A program made the translations under genes and the position numbers. The notes under the pieces are model-generated. The model made no database searches and was not told the origin of the DNA. It saw only the letters and a program-made list of their open reading frames with translations. Shown piece after piece: positions 1 through 7,891 of a stretch of DNA of 45,334 nucleotides. The first letter of the stretch is position 1. Every line of letters starts with the position of its first letter. Location: positions 1-45,334 of the forward strand of contig CAJOLF010000002.1 in NCBI GenBank assembly GCA_905235295.1, in the 5' to 3' direction. Source of the DNA: an uncultured Ruminococcus sp. (lineage in GTDB: Bacteria; Bacillota; Clostridia; Oscillospirales; Acutalibacteraceae).

Positions 1-337
<337 letters not shown>

Positions 338-744
338 TTGTATCTCAACACCTAAGTGTTAAAATCTTTTTCAGAGTTTTAATCTCTTATTCAGAAACAT
401 ATCTTGCTGACTAATGTCACGCTTCGTTGCTCTTCGCTTCTCCTCGAATAGCTTCCACTCGTCTAATCTGCTCCGTTGACTGTGTCAACTTCACAGCTTA
501 GTCCTCGTCGGTCGCTATTCTCGGGCTCCGAGCCTCAGCGCTTCGATGTTCGTGAATTTACTGTACTTTTTAGTGTGTACTCACTGTAATTTATTGAGTA
601 TTTTTCTACTCAAAGTCATTACGGGTTTCTTCTTTCCTTATTGTTCAATTTTCAAGGTTCTGTTCACTTTACACAACTAAAGCGGCTTTTGCTTGTGTAT
701 ATTTTACATTCAAAAGTGCCGTTTTTGTTGACCGAACAAAAAAT
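338..744 (-). other. rRNA operon leader (pre-16S transcribed spacer)
   Basis: About 400 nt lie between the promoter and the 16S 5' end, with no credible gene. The stretch contains short hairpins, for example GTTGAC-TGT-GTCAAC at 475-489 and CTCGG-GCT-CCGAG at 520-532. Leaders of this kind carry antitermination and RNase III processing signals. That role is inferred from position; no box A could be assigned with certainty. Confidence 0.6.
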
Positions 745-773
745 ATTATAATACGTTTGTCGATAAATGTCAA
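745..773 (-). promoter_or_regulatory. rRNA promoter (sigma-A consensus)
   Basis: On the minus strand there is a perfect -35 TTGACA (773-768), a 17-nt spacer and a perfect -10 TATAAT (750-745). It points into the 16S gene. A fully consensus promoter fits a stable-RNA operon. Confidence 0.92.
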
Positions 774-884
774 GGCCTTTTTTGATTTTATTTTGAATAA
801 TTTTTTCGTTCTTTTAATTTGTGTATATTTTTAAAAATTCCCTTTATTTGCCACTATATGTAGTGTTCGAATTTTTACTTACAT

Positions 885-918
885 AAACAAAAGGAGCCTT
901 CCGATTCTGGAAAACTCC
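885..918 (-). terminator. Rho-independent terminator after the 180-aa lipoprotein gene
   Basis: On the minus strand GGAGTTTTCC pairs with GGAAGGCTCC around a 6-nt loop (a 10-bp stem with two G-T pairs), followed by TTTTGTTT. It lies just after the stop codon at 939. Confidence 0.7.
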
Positions 919-938
919 CGCAAAAGCCTTAATAAAGA

Positions 939-1481
939 TTACTTATGAAACTCTTTGAACTTCTCGACTACCTCTTCGCGATACTTATAGTTATTCGAAT
1001 CGGTTTTGGTTTCATCAAGTCCCTTGTCGGAATAAATCATAAGGAACTTGCCGTTGTCTGACATATACGCCTTTACCTCGGGAAGCTCAAGGATTGAAAA
1101 AGAGCCGTTGTTCTCGACCGAAGATATAACCTCGTCCGCTGTTGCCGTAAGTTTTTCTGTATTATACTCATAGAGCTCGATTGTGATGTTTTTGACATCC
1201 GTTCCGTCAATTCTCTGCGCCGTGAACTTCTTGCCTGTTTCCGCGCCGATAAGCGCCGCGTCCATCTCGACAATTGTTGTGGGATTTTTAGGATTGATGT
1301 AGCCGATTGCAGCGAAGTAGTTGCATAGACCCTCAAAGTTATTATTGTAGTCGTTGGGATTAAGGCTCGAAGCCTCGTCGCCTGTGGCAACCTCCTCGGG
1401 GTTTACTCCCGAACCGAAACAGCCCGAAGCAAATACCAGCATCATTCCCGCGCAAAGCAACGCGGCAAAAACTCTTTTCAT
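939..1481 (-). CDS. Small secreted lipoprotein, function unknown
   Basis: The protein has 180 aa. The N-terminus (MKRVFAALLCAGMMLVFASG) is a lipoprotein signal peptide with a lipobox ending at Cys21, so it should be anchored to the outer face of the membrane. The mature part is acidic and of mixed alpha/beta character, without a motif I recognise. The start at 1481 is supported by GAAAGGAT 10-15 nt upstream. It is probably monocistronic, with terminators on both sides. Other predicted lipoproteins in the window (36190, 36959) are not obviously related. Identity as a lipoprotein is secure; function is unknown. Confidence 0.8.
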   Translation of the reverse strand: MKRVFAALLCAGMMLVFASGCFGSGVNPEEVATGDEASSLNPNDYNNNFEGLCNYFAAIGYINPKNPTTIVEMDAALIGAETGKKFTAQRIDGTDVKNITIELYEYNTEKLTATADEVISSVENNGSFSILELPEVKAYMSDNGKFLMIYSDKGLDETKTDSNNYKYREEVVEKFKEFHK

Positions 1482-1510
1482 ATAATAATATCCTTTCTTA
1501 TATAAAGTAT

Positions 1511-1541
1511 AATGGGTGAAGCCAAATTGACATCACCCATT
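1511..1541 (-). terminator. Hairpin terminator after the G5/3D-domain gene
   Basis: AATGGGTGA (1511-1519) pairs with TCACCCATT (1533-1541), giving a 9-bp stem with a 13-nt loop. The following T-run is poor (ATACTTT), so termination may be partial. Confidence 0.5.
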
Positions 1542-1596
1542 ATACATCATAATTTTGAATAAATCAATCATTTTCGCAAATTCACACAATTCAAAA

Positions 1597-2727
1597 TTAC
1601 TCTATTACATACACATTGACGTCGCGTCTGCCGAAGCTGTAGCAGTCGTCAAGTGAAAAATAGAAAAGATCAACAATCGCGGAACCGTCCATAAGCGCTC
1701 CGCCCGTATCAATCGCGGTAGCGTAGCCGTAGGAAAAGCTTCCGTCGGTGGATTCGATATAGAGCTTGGAGCCGTAAGGGATAAGCGAAGGGTTAACGGC
1801 AACTCCGCCCTCATAAACCTCGTTGCCTGTCGCTGTGAGCGCGCCCGCGGGAGCGGTGTACGCCGTGCCCGAACCCGTGAGCACATAGCTGTATGAAACC
1901 TCAACGCCGTTTGTGTCGGTAAAGGTTCCGGCGCCTCCCGCGGAGGCGGCTCCCTTGGTTCCGACGAGCGTTACCTCGTTTACGGGCTTCTTTGTGATTT
2001 TTTCCGCGATTACCTTTTCGCCGTCTTTTTTGCCGTCGATGTATTTAACTCTCTTGGTAACAAGCTTTTGTCCGTCAACGCCCTTGGTCTTGAGCTTTGT
2101 CTCGCCGAGCTCTACCTCGTCAGAGTTTTCTTTTTCGCTCTCAAAAGGAACGGACTCGGTAACGTTCACGCTCTTGTAAACCACGCGCTTGATAGAAAGC
2201 TCGTCGATATCATCGACCTTCGCGTCACGGTCAACGCTGAGGATGTCGTCCTGAGAAAGTCTTACTCCCGCAAGGAGAAGGCTGTCGGCTACCTTGCCGT
2301 AAGGAAGCAGAACATCCTGCGTTTTGCCGTCGGCGGTGAGCGAAATCTTTTTCGCGTTGAGAATAACAATGTCGGTATCCGCTGTAATCTCGGAGTCGGC
2401 GGAAGGAACCGCAATCTGATTTTCCCCGAGCGTAACGCCTGCGGAAGCAAGCGCGTCCGCGACCGTACCTCCGGAAACGATAAGCTTTGTGAGCTCGCCG
2501 TCTTTGTTAACGGTTACCTCGTAAGCCGAAAGAACGTGGAATACGCCGTCGTTGCTAAGGTTATCATAGACAAGGCTGTCTACAACATTGCTGTCGGCTT
2601 CGCTTTTCGCGGCGTCTCCCGAAGCTGCCGCCGCAGCAACGGTGAGCACCGAACCCAGCACGATTAATGCGGCGAGCACAAGCGCGCCCGCTGATTTTAT
2701 CGGATTAAAATTAGAGTCGTCATTCAT
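1597..2727 (-). CDS. G5/3D-domain cell-wall protein (YabE/YocH type)
   Basis: The protein has 376 aa. An N-terminal membrane segment or signal (about residues 12-36) is followed by two DUF348-like repeats (about 55-185), a G5 domain (about 188-260) and a C-terminal 3D domain (about 280-376). The 3D domain carries the family's Asp residues in AIDTGGALMDG and AIVDLFY. In Firmicutes this architecture occurs in YabE and related stationary-phase or resuscitation-type proteins; the 3D fold resembles lytic transglycosylase MltA, so peptidoglycan cleavage is likely. The start at 2727 has the strong site AAAGGAG upstream. YabE also lies near the origin in Bacillus, which fits. The DUF348 repeat borders are approximate. 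Confidence 0.88.
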   Translation of the reverse strand: MNDDSNFNPIKSAGALVLAALIVLGSVLTVAAAAASGDAAKSEADSNVVDSLVYDNLSNDGVFHVLSAYEVTVNKDGELTKLIVSGGTVADALASAGVTLGENQIAVPSADSEITADTDIVILNAKKISLTADGKTQDVLLPYGKVADSLLLAGVRLSQDDILSVDRDAKVDDIDELSIKRVVYKSVNVTESVPFESEKENSDEVELGETKLKTKGVDGQKLVTKRVKYIDGKKDGEKVIAEKITKKPVNEVTLVGTKGAASAGGAGTFTDTNGVEVSYSYVLTGSGTAYTAPAGALTATGNEVYEGGVAVNPSLIPYGSKLYIESTDGSFSYGYATAIDTGGALMDGSAIVDLFYFSLDDCYSFGRRDVNVYVIE

Positions 2728-2784
2728 ACTTATTACTCCTTTTTTTGCTTATCAGCATAGTAAATTTCTTTTCATAATACCCTT

Positions 2785-2828
2785 TCACAAGCCGTTTTGA
2801 GCTGCAAAATTGCAAACCGGGTTTGTGA
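2785..2828 (-). promoter_or_regulatory. Structured 5' leader of the 3D-domain gene
   Basis: The outer arms TCACAA (2785-2790) and TTGTGA (2823-2828) are complementary and enclose the inner inverted repeat GCAA-AA-TTGC at 2804-2813. The structure would form at the very 5' end of the mRNA, a few nucleotides after the predicted start site. No known riboswitch was recognised in it. Confidence 0.35.
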
Positions 2829-2836
2829 TGTTCGAC

Positions 2837-2865
2837 ATTATAACGCCGGCTTTTGGTAATGTCAA
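2837..2865 (-). promoter_or_regulatory. Sigma-A promoter of the 3D-domain gene
   Basis: On the minus strand there is a perfect TTGACA (2865-2860), a 17-nt spacer and a perfect TATAAT (2842-2837). The 5' leader to the start codon at 2727 would be about 100 nt. The rest of the gap 2866-3179 is AT-rich, with several GTAAC repeats around 3007-3035 and no gene I can support. Confidence 0.85.
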
Positions 2866-3179
2866 CCTAAAAACGCATTGGTTTTTTGTGCAACTCTTAC
2901 AACAAATCGCCTTTTATTTTCTTTTTAGAATTATTTTGAGCGTTGAATTTGCGGATTTTCCTTCATTTTTATAGTCAATTTGCAAGAATTTAAAAATTCG
3001 CTATTTGTAACCGTTTTGTTACCTATTTGTAACATTTATATGTGCCTGCATTTTCTGTTATTACAAAGGCAGATAAAACGCATATTTTTGACCGTGACTA
3101 ATCTTATACTGCTTATTCATACAATATGCCGCTCCATACAAAACGGGAGTTTTATGCTAAGTGGCAATACAGGGCAAAA

Positions 3180-3210
3180 CAAAACAGCGGCAGTTTTCTC
3201 TGCCGCTGTC
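3180..3210 (-). terminator. Rho-independent terminator after the AraC-type gene
   Basis: ACAGCGGCAG (3184-3193) pairs perfectly with CTGCCGCTGT (3200-3209) around a 6-nt loop. On the minus strand it is followed by TTTGTTTTG. It ends the transcript that includes pyrK-pyrD and the regulator. Confidence 0.85.
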
Positions 3211-3233
3211 GGTTGATTTAAATTTAATTAATT

Positions 3234-4073
3234 TTACTTATTTAACAGTTTCTTTTTATATTGCGCGGGAGTGCAGCCGTAAACCTTTTTACAATGGGTG
3301 ATAAAGGATTTTACATTTGCAAATCCGTTGTCCATTGCCGCCGCCGAAACGGAGGAATTTTTTTGAAGCATATCTCCGACCGCTTTTTCGAGCCTGAGAT
3401 TTGCGAGATATTCCGAAAAGCTGATTTGAGTCACCCTTTTAAAATACTTTGAAAAATATGAGGGAGACAGATTTACTATTGAGGCAATCTCGTCAAGAGG
3501 AATTTCTCTGCTGTAATTTTCATTTATATATGAAATAGCGGTTTTTGCGTAGGCAAAGTCGCGCTTGGAGATTCCCGAGGAGCTTTGCGGTCGTTTGTAA
3601 CAAACGCAGTATTCAAGAATAAGATAATAGATTTGGTTGATGTAGGAAATCAAGAGCAGCGGAATGTTGCCGCTGTCGCTCTCGTATGACTTGGCGATTT
3701 TGCCGAGCAAAGCGGAAATCTGCTTTTTTGCCCAATCGGAGTTATTTATATCAAACAGCATACCGTCAACGCTGCTTTTGAACTGCTTGAGGTATTCGAC
3801 CGAAAACAGCATCAGCATAAAGCTGCAGCTTGAGCCCTCCGACGGACGGATAAGGTAGATGTCCTCGCTGTTCAGCAGAACAAATCCTCCTTCTGAAATC
3901 AGGGTTTTCTCGCCGTTGACGATACACTCCGCCGATCCGCTCAGCAAGTATATGATTTCCGGCTCGCGATGCCAAACAAGCTCGGTCTTGCGTGTGTTTG
4001 AATTTAGATTTTCAAAACGGATTGAGGCGGGGATTTTTCTGTCAAAATTAATTGTATTGTATTTGCGGTTCAT
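3234..4073 (-). CDS. AraC/XylS-family transcriptional regulator
   Basis: The protein has 279 aa when started at MNRKYN (4073). The same frame stays open to 4169, but that longer form would overlap the end of pyrD. The N-terminal half is a cupin-type sensor domain (about 20-140; note the HREPEIIYLLSGSAEC stretch). The C-terminal 100 residues hold the two AraC helix-turn-helix motifs, including SPSYFSKYFKRVTQISFSEY and an ending typical of the family (GCTPAQYKKK). The cupin plus HTH layout suggests control of sugar or metabolite genes. It lies 37 nt after pyrD in the same direction without a terminator between, so it may be co-transcribed. The ligand and targets are unknown. Confidence 0.88.
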   Translation of the reverse strand: MNRKYNTINFDRKIPASIRFENLNSNTRKTELVWHREPEIIYLLSGSAECIVNGEKTLISEGGFVLLNSEDIYLIRPSEGSSCSFMLMLFSVEYLKQFKSSVDGMLFDINNSDWAKKQISALLGKIAKSYESDSGNIPLLLISYINQIYYLILEYCVCYKRPQSSSGISKRDFAYAKTAISYINENYSREIPLDEIASIVNLSPSYFSKYFKRVTQISFSEYLANLRLEKAVGDMLQKNSSVSAAAMDNGFANVKSFITHCKKVYGCTPAQYKKKLLNK

Positions 4074-4110
4074 GAGTATTTGCCTTTCTTTTTGCGCGGG
4101 GTATTTGCAT

Positions 4111-5022
4111 TTACCAGGGAATAACGGTTTTGGTGAGCTCGGTGACACTTTTGATTCCGTTATCGTCAAGAAACTTGTTCAAGCCTTCGCTGATTTTGAC
4201 AGGAGCGTAAGGATCCGAGAACATAGCGGTTCCGATTTGCAGAGCCGAAGCTCCGGCAATCATCATTTCCGCGGCGTCCTCCCAGGTCGAGATTCCGCCC
4301 ATACCGATAATCGGGATTTTTACGGCGTTTGAAACCTGCCACACCATTCTTACGGCTACCGGGAAAACCGCGGCGCCGCTCAGTCCGCCGGTGTTGTTGT
4401 GAATTATCGGACGGCGAGAATTGATGTCAATTCTCATTCCGGTGAGGGTGTTTATCATAGAAATCGCGTCGGCGCCGTTTGCCTCCGCCGACGCGGCGAT
4501 TGAGGCTATATCGGTTACATTCGGGCTGAGCTTTACGATTAGCGGTTTTTTGCAGTGTTTTCTGACCTCGGCGGTGATATTCGCCACAGACTCACAGCTT
4601 GTTCCGAACTGAACTCCGCCGGACTTTACGTTCGGGCAGGAGATATTTAGCTCTATCATATCGACGTCGGTCTCGCTGAGCTTTTCCGCCATTTGGCAGT
4701 ATTCCTCAACCGTGTTGCCGGCGATGTTGGCTATAACAACGGTGTTTTGCTTTTTGAGCCACGGAAGGTCGTCGTTTATAAAGACGTCGACGCCGGGATT
4801 TTGCAGCCCCACGGCATTGAGGATTCCCGAGGGAGTTTCGGCAACGCGCGGCGGAGGGTTGCCGTCGCGCCGTTTGAGAGTGATGCCCTTGCAGGAGATT
4901 CCCCCGAGCTTTTCGAGCGGATAAAACTCGCTGTATTCCCTGCCGAAGCCAAAGGTTCCCGAAGCGGCGATAAGGGGATTGTTAAAGCTTACGCCCGCTA
5001 TTTTTACAGATAAATCCGCCAT
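4111..5022 (-). CDS. pyrD: Dihydroorotate dehydrogenase B, catalytic subunit
   Basis: The protein has 303 aa and oxidises dihydroorotate to orotate in de novo pyrimidine synthesis. The FMN-binding TIM barrel is complete: SGTFGFG near residue 21, the LNAVGLQNPG loop near 68, NISCPNVK with the class 1 catalytic Cys129, and the phosphate-binding GMGGI and GASALQIGTA motifs near the C-terminus. Together with PyrK it forms the class 1B enzyme that passes electrons to NAD+. The ATG overlaps the pyrK stop codon (TAATG), so the two are translationally coupled. Confidence 0.97.
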   Translation of the reverse strand: MADLSVKIAGVSFNNPLIAASGTFGFGREYSEFYPLEKLGGISCKGITLKRRDGNPPPRVAETPSGILNAVGLQNPGVDVFINDDLPWLKKQNTVVIANIAGNTVEEYCQMAEKLSETDVDMIELNISCPNVKSGGVQFGTSCESVANITAEVRKHCKKPLIVKLSPNVTDIASIAASAEANGADAISMINTLTGMRIDINSRRPIIHNNTGGLSGAAVFPVAVRMVWQVSNAVKIPIIGMGGISTWEDAAEMMIAGASALQIGTAMFSDPYAPVKISEGLNKFLDDNGIKSVTELTKTVIPW

Positions 5023-5774
5023 TAAAAAACAACCTCCTCGGCATTAAATACAGGTCCGTTTTTGCAGACGTGCTGCATAATTTCCTCTCCGTTTTTCCTG
5101 ACCTTCACGGCGCAGACAAGGCACGCGCCGATTCCGCACGCCATTCGCTCCTCGAGCGAAACCCGGCACGGCTTGCCTTCGGATTTGCAGAGCTCCGCTA
5201 CCGCTCTGAGCATCGGGGTCGGACCGCAGGCGCAAACCTCGTCAACCTCTGAAATCTTCCGCCTGAGAACGTCGGTTACAAAGCCCTTTTCTCCGGCGGT
5301 TCCGTCGTCGGTAACCAAAACCGTCTCGGCTCCCGCGGAAGCAAGGTCGTCCTGTAAAATTACAAGGGATTCGTTCCTGAAGCCCGTTATAACCAGCGGA
5401 TTTTCACACTTTTTCGCGGTATAAAGCATTGGCGGCACGCCGATTCCTCCGCCAATCAGGCAATAGCGCTTGCCTTTTTGAATTTCAAAGCCGTTGCCGA
5501 GCGGAACCAAAACGTCCGTCAGCTCTCCGGGCTTCATTTGCGACATCAGACTTGTGCCCTCGCCCTTAACCTGATACACAAGCCTCAGCTCTCCGTTTGA
5601 GCAGTCGCAAACCGAAATAGGTCTGCGCAGGGTTTTTCCGGGCACGTAAACATGGGCGAACTGCCCGCAGGCTACCGAAAAACCCTCCCGCGGCATTTCA
5701 AGGCGCATATCAAAAATGCCGTCGGCTATTTGACTGTTGGAAATCAGCCTAAGCCGCCTTACATCATACTTCAT
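5022..5774 (-). CDS. pyrK: Dihydroorotate dehydrogenase B, electron-transfer subunit
   Basis: The protein has 250 aa, in the ferredoxin-NADP reductase fold. It has an FAD-binding barrel (RRPISVCDC near 50-58), a nucleotide-binding half (LIGGGIGVPPM near 106-116) and a C-terminal [2Fe-2S] site with Cys213, Cys218, Cys221 and Cys237. It links the FMN of PyrD to NAD+. It starts 11 nt after the transglutaminase-like gene, whose stop codon (TAAGG) overlaps the pyrK ribosome binding site. No other pyr genes are in the window. Confidence 0.97.
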   Translation of the reverse strand: MKYDVRRLRLISNSQIADGIFDMRLEMPREGFSVACGQFAHVYVPGKTLRRPISVCDCSNGELRLVYQVKGEGTSLMSQMKPGELTDVLVPLGNGFEIQKGKRYCLIGGGIGVPPMLYTAKKCENPLVITGFRNESLVILQDDLASAGAETVLVTDDGTAGEKGFVTDVLRRKISEVDEVCACGPTPMLRAVAELCKSEGKPCRVSLEERMACGIGACLVCAVKVRKNGEEIMQHVCKNGPVFNAEEVVF

Positions 5775-5785
5775 ACTATCATTCC

Positions 5786-7036
5786 TTAATAAATATAATT
5801 CAAATCAAAGGTTACGGCGTTAACCGTATTATAAGTGTAAAAACGGGTATCCTCCGAAATTTGCAAGCCGCCGCTGTTGTAGCTGTTGACGGTGTCAATC
5901 CAGTAATATCCGTAGGAGTCAGAGATTGCGTTGGTCGTCTCGTTATAATCAAGCTCGTCGGAGATTAAAAAATCAAAATACGGCTCTTCGTTTCTCACCG
6001 CCTGCAAAAACGCCGCCAAAAGCTCGCTGTCGTTGTCCAAATCATAGAGCGTAACGCACTCGCGTTTGAGGTAATTATACTCCGTCGCGCTGCACTCGGG
6101 AACAAAAATATTGTGGAGCTCGGCGTCGGGATTTTCCCCGTACAGCGGGCTGATTAAGTGGTTTTTTTGAATTTCTTTGGTTGTGAGGTTAAAATACAGG
6201 TACCGCTGAATATGAGCATCGCCGTCGTTCCACGTAACGTCGATATGGTACCATTCACCGCCGATTTTGACGCAGTTCCACATGTGTCCGTTGTCCGCGC
6301 TCTCGTCGTTTTCCTGATTGAATTCGGGACTAAGCCCGTTGACGCCTACGCAATCTATTCCGAGCTTGCCGCACAAAATCTGGAAAGCCTTTGAGTATCC
6401 GTCGCAAACAGCCGCGCCGTTAACCAGCGCGCCGTAGGCGTTGTGGCGCATTGACGCTTCGCTTTGATACTCGCAGTTATCTATTATATAATTGTTAACA
6501 AAAATCTCCATTTGGTAGTCCGTCGCGTCTGACGGTGCCTGCGCGACAGCTTCTTCAATCTTTTGATTAAACGTCTCCTTAGCAGCGTTAAGCTCGTCGC
6601 CCTCAAGCTCAAAATTCAACTCGATATCCAGGCTGCCGCCGTAATCAACATATTTGTACCGCGAGGAGAGGTTCAGCCAAAAAACCTCGGGATGATCCAT
6701 TTCATACGCTAAAAGCGCCTCGTCGAACACGGAAAGCGTTGTGTTTCCAACGGAAAATTCCTCGCTGTAGGTTTTGCCGAGCTGCTCGCCGATAGTGAGG
6801 TACAGCTCCCTCAGCTCGTCGGAATCAAGGCTTTGGTAGCAGTAGGCGTTTTCCGCCTGCGCGCGTTCGCCAGTCGGCACCTTGCTGAGGCTGTCGGAAT
6901 TTTCCGATAGCGTAGGCTCCGGCGCAAACATATATTTTATTCTGTTAACCCATGAACCGCAGCCCGAAAACGCCGCTGCCGCAACAGCGAACGAGGTGAC
7001 AACCGCGGCGGTTTTCAAAAGCCTTACAGGGCGCAA
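5786..7036 (-). CDS. Transglutaminase-like lipoprotein
   Basis: The protein has 416 aa. The start is TTG at 7036, supported by AAGGTGA six bases upstream; no ATG precedes the signal peptide. A lipobox ends at Cys26 (AAFSGC). The papain-like transglutaminase core spans about 170-290 with a complete triad: Cys211 in GAAVCDGYSKAF, His251 in NGHMWN, and Asp266 in HIDVTW. Bacterial members of this family are often surface proteases or peptide cross-linkers. The C-terminal ~110 residues match no domain I know. It heads the pyrK-pyrD transcript; a role in pyrimidine synthesis is not implied by its domains. Confidence 0.87.
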   Translation of the reverse strand: MRPVRLLKTAAVVTSFAVAAAAFSGCGSWVNRIKYMFAPEPTLSENSDSLSKVPTGERAQAENAYCYQSLDSDELRELYLTIGEQLGKTYSEEFSVGNTTLSVFDEALLAYEMDHPEVFWLNLSSRYKYVDYGGSLDIELNFELEGDELNAAKETFNQKIEEAVAQAPSDATDYQMEIFVNNYIIDNCEYQSEASMRHNAYGALVNGAAVCDGYSKAFQILCGKLGIDCVGVNGLSPEFNQENDESADNGHMWNCVKIGGEWYHIDVTWNDGDAHIQRYLYFNLTTKEIQKNHLISPLYGENPDAELHNIFVPECSATEYNYLKRECVTLYDLDNDSELLAAFLQAVRNEEPYFDFLISDELDYNETTNAISDSYGYYWIDTVNSYNSGGLQISEDTRFYTYNTVNAVTFDLNYIY

Positions 7037-7115
7037 AAAATCACCTTATCCGTAAATTATTTTTGCGCGTACGCAAACTACTTTTAATTTTACTTTATTT
7101 TCTCCGCCCAGTCAA

Positions 7116-7144
7116 TTGCATTTTAAAATTTTTTATGCTATTAT
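7116..7144 (+). promoter_or_regulatory. Promoter of queT
   Basis: TTGCAT (7116-7121), a 17-nt spacer and TATTAT (7139-7144). The transcript would start near 7151, leaving a 65-nt leader that contains the pseudoknot below. Confidence 0.7.
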
Positions 7145-7160
7145 TATCAGAGCTTTCATG

Positions 7161-7216
7161 AGAAAAGAGGCTGTTTTCAAAATCCGTATCAAAAACACTG
7201 CGGAGGGTAGCATAAT
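7161..7216 (+). promoter_or_regulatory. Candidate preQ1 riboswitch (H-type pseudoknot) before queT
   Basis: Two interleaved stems are visible: TGTTTT (7172-7177) with AAAACA (7192-7197), and CCGTA (7184-7188) with TGCGG (7199-7203). Because the arms alternate, they form an H-type pseudoknot. The second stem covers the start of the Shine-Dalgarno sequence GGAGGG (7202-7207), so ligand binding could block translation. preQ1 riboswitches are compact H-type pseudoknots that often precede queT; class III is reported mainly from Ruminococcaceae. The class is my inference and was not checked against a covariance model. Confidence 0.6.
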
Positions 7217-7762
7217 ATGAAAAAGAAATCCACGCTTTACATCGTTCAGGCCTCGATTATTGCGGCGTTGTACGCGACGATGACTATTTTACAGAACGTG
7301 CTGCTTCCGGGCTCGGCGAGTACGACGGTTCAATTCAGAATTTCCGAGGCTCTGACCATTCTCGCGCTGTACACGCCGGCAGCAATCCCGGGGCTTACAA
7401 TCGGCTGCGTTGTCGCGAATATCAGCTCTATTGCCGTGCTCGGTCCTTACGACCTGATTTTCGGCTCACTAGCGTCGCTGTTCGCGGCGCTGCTTATGCG
7501 CGCGTTCAGGAACGTCAGGCTGTTCGGTCTTCCGGTTTTGTCGGCGCTTATGCCCGCGCTGTTCAACGGAATTTTTATAGGCTTTGAAATCGACTTTTTC
7601 GGTATTATGCAATGCAGAGGCTTTAACCCCGCGGACTTCCTTGTTCAGGGTGGTTTTGTAGCGCTGGGCGAGCTTGCGGTTCTTTTTGTCCTCGGTCTGC
7701 CTCTCGCGAAGTTAATCGAGCATAACGGAATCGACAAAAAGCTGTTTTCGATTGATACTTAA
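7217..7762 (+). CDS. queT: QueT family queuosine-precursor transporter
   Basis: The protein has 181 aa with about five or six membrane segments. The N-terminal signature (LYIVQASIIAALYATMTILQ, then QFRISEALTIL) and the GLTIGCVVANI motif are those of the QueT family, an S-component-like transporter for preQ1/preQ0-type queuosine precursors. GGAGGG lies 9 nt before the ATG. The gene stands alone with its own promoter, leader and terminator, and is one of the few plus-strand genes left of the origin. The assignment is strong, and the leader supports it independently. Confidence 0.92.
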   Translation: MKKKSTLYIVQASIIAALYATMTILQNVLLPGSASTTVQFRISEALTILALYTPAAIPGLTIGCVVANISSIAVLGPYDLIFGSLASLFAALLMRAFRNVRLFGLPVLSALMPALFNGIFIGFEIDFFGIMQCRGFNPADFLVQGGFVALGELAVLFVLGLPLAKLIEHNGIDKKLFSIDT

Positions 7763-7774
7763 TGCAGCTAATAC

Positions 7775-7799
7775 AAGGCGCTGTCACGGCGCCTTTTTT
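7775..7799 (+). terminator. Rho-independent terminator of queT
   Basis: AAGGCGC (7775-7781) pairs with GCGCCTT (7789-7795), loop 7 nt, followed by a T-run up to 7799. Confidence 0.88.
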
Positions 7800-7831
7800 A
7801 CTGTTATTTAAAATTATAATAAAATATATTA

Positions 7832-7861
7832 TAGACAAATAAATTTCTGTTGTGATATAAT
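7832..7861 (+). promoter_or_regulatory. Promoter of the cation-efflux gene, extended -10 type
   Basis: TAGACA (7832-7837), an 18-nt spacer and a perfect TATAAT (7856-7861) preceded by TG (TGATATAAT), an extended -10. The start codon at 7892 leaves a very short leader. Confidence 0.65.
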
Positions 7862-7891
7862 GGTATTATATTCTTGAAACAAGGTGTTTTT

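Noticed and set aside
2980-3216. A 78-codon plus-strand frame in the spacer before the AraC terminator
   Set aside because: No ribosome binding site; it runs through the terminator hairpin, and the composition reflects AT-rich spacer.
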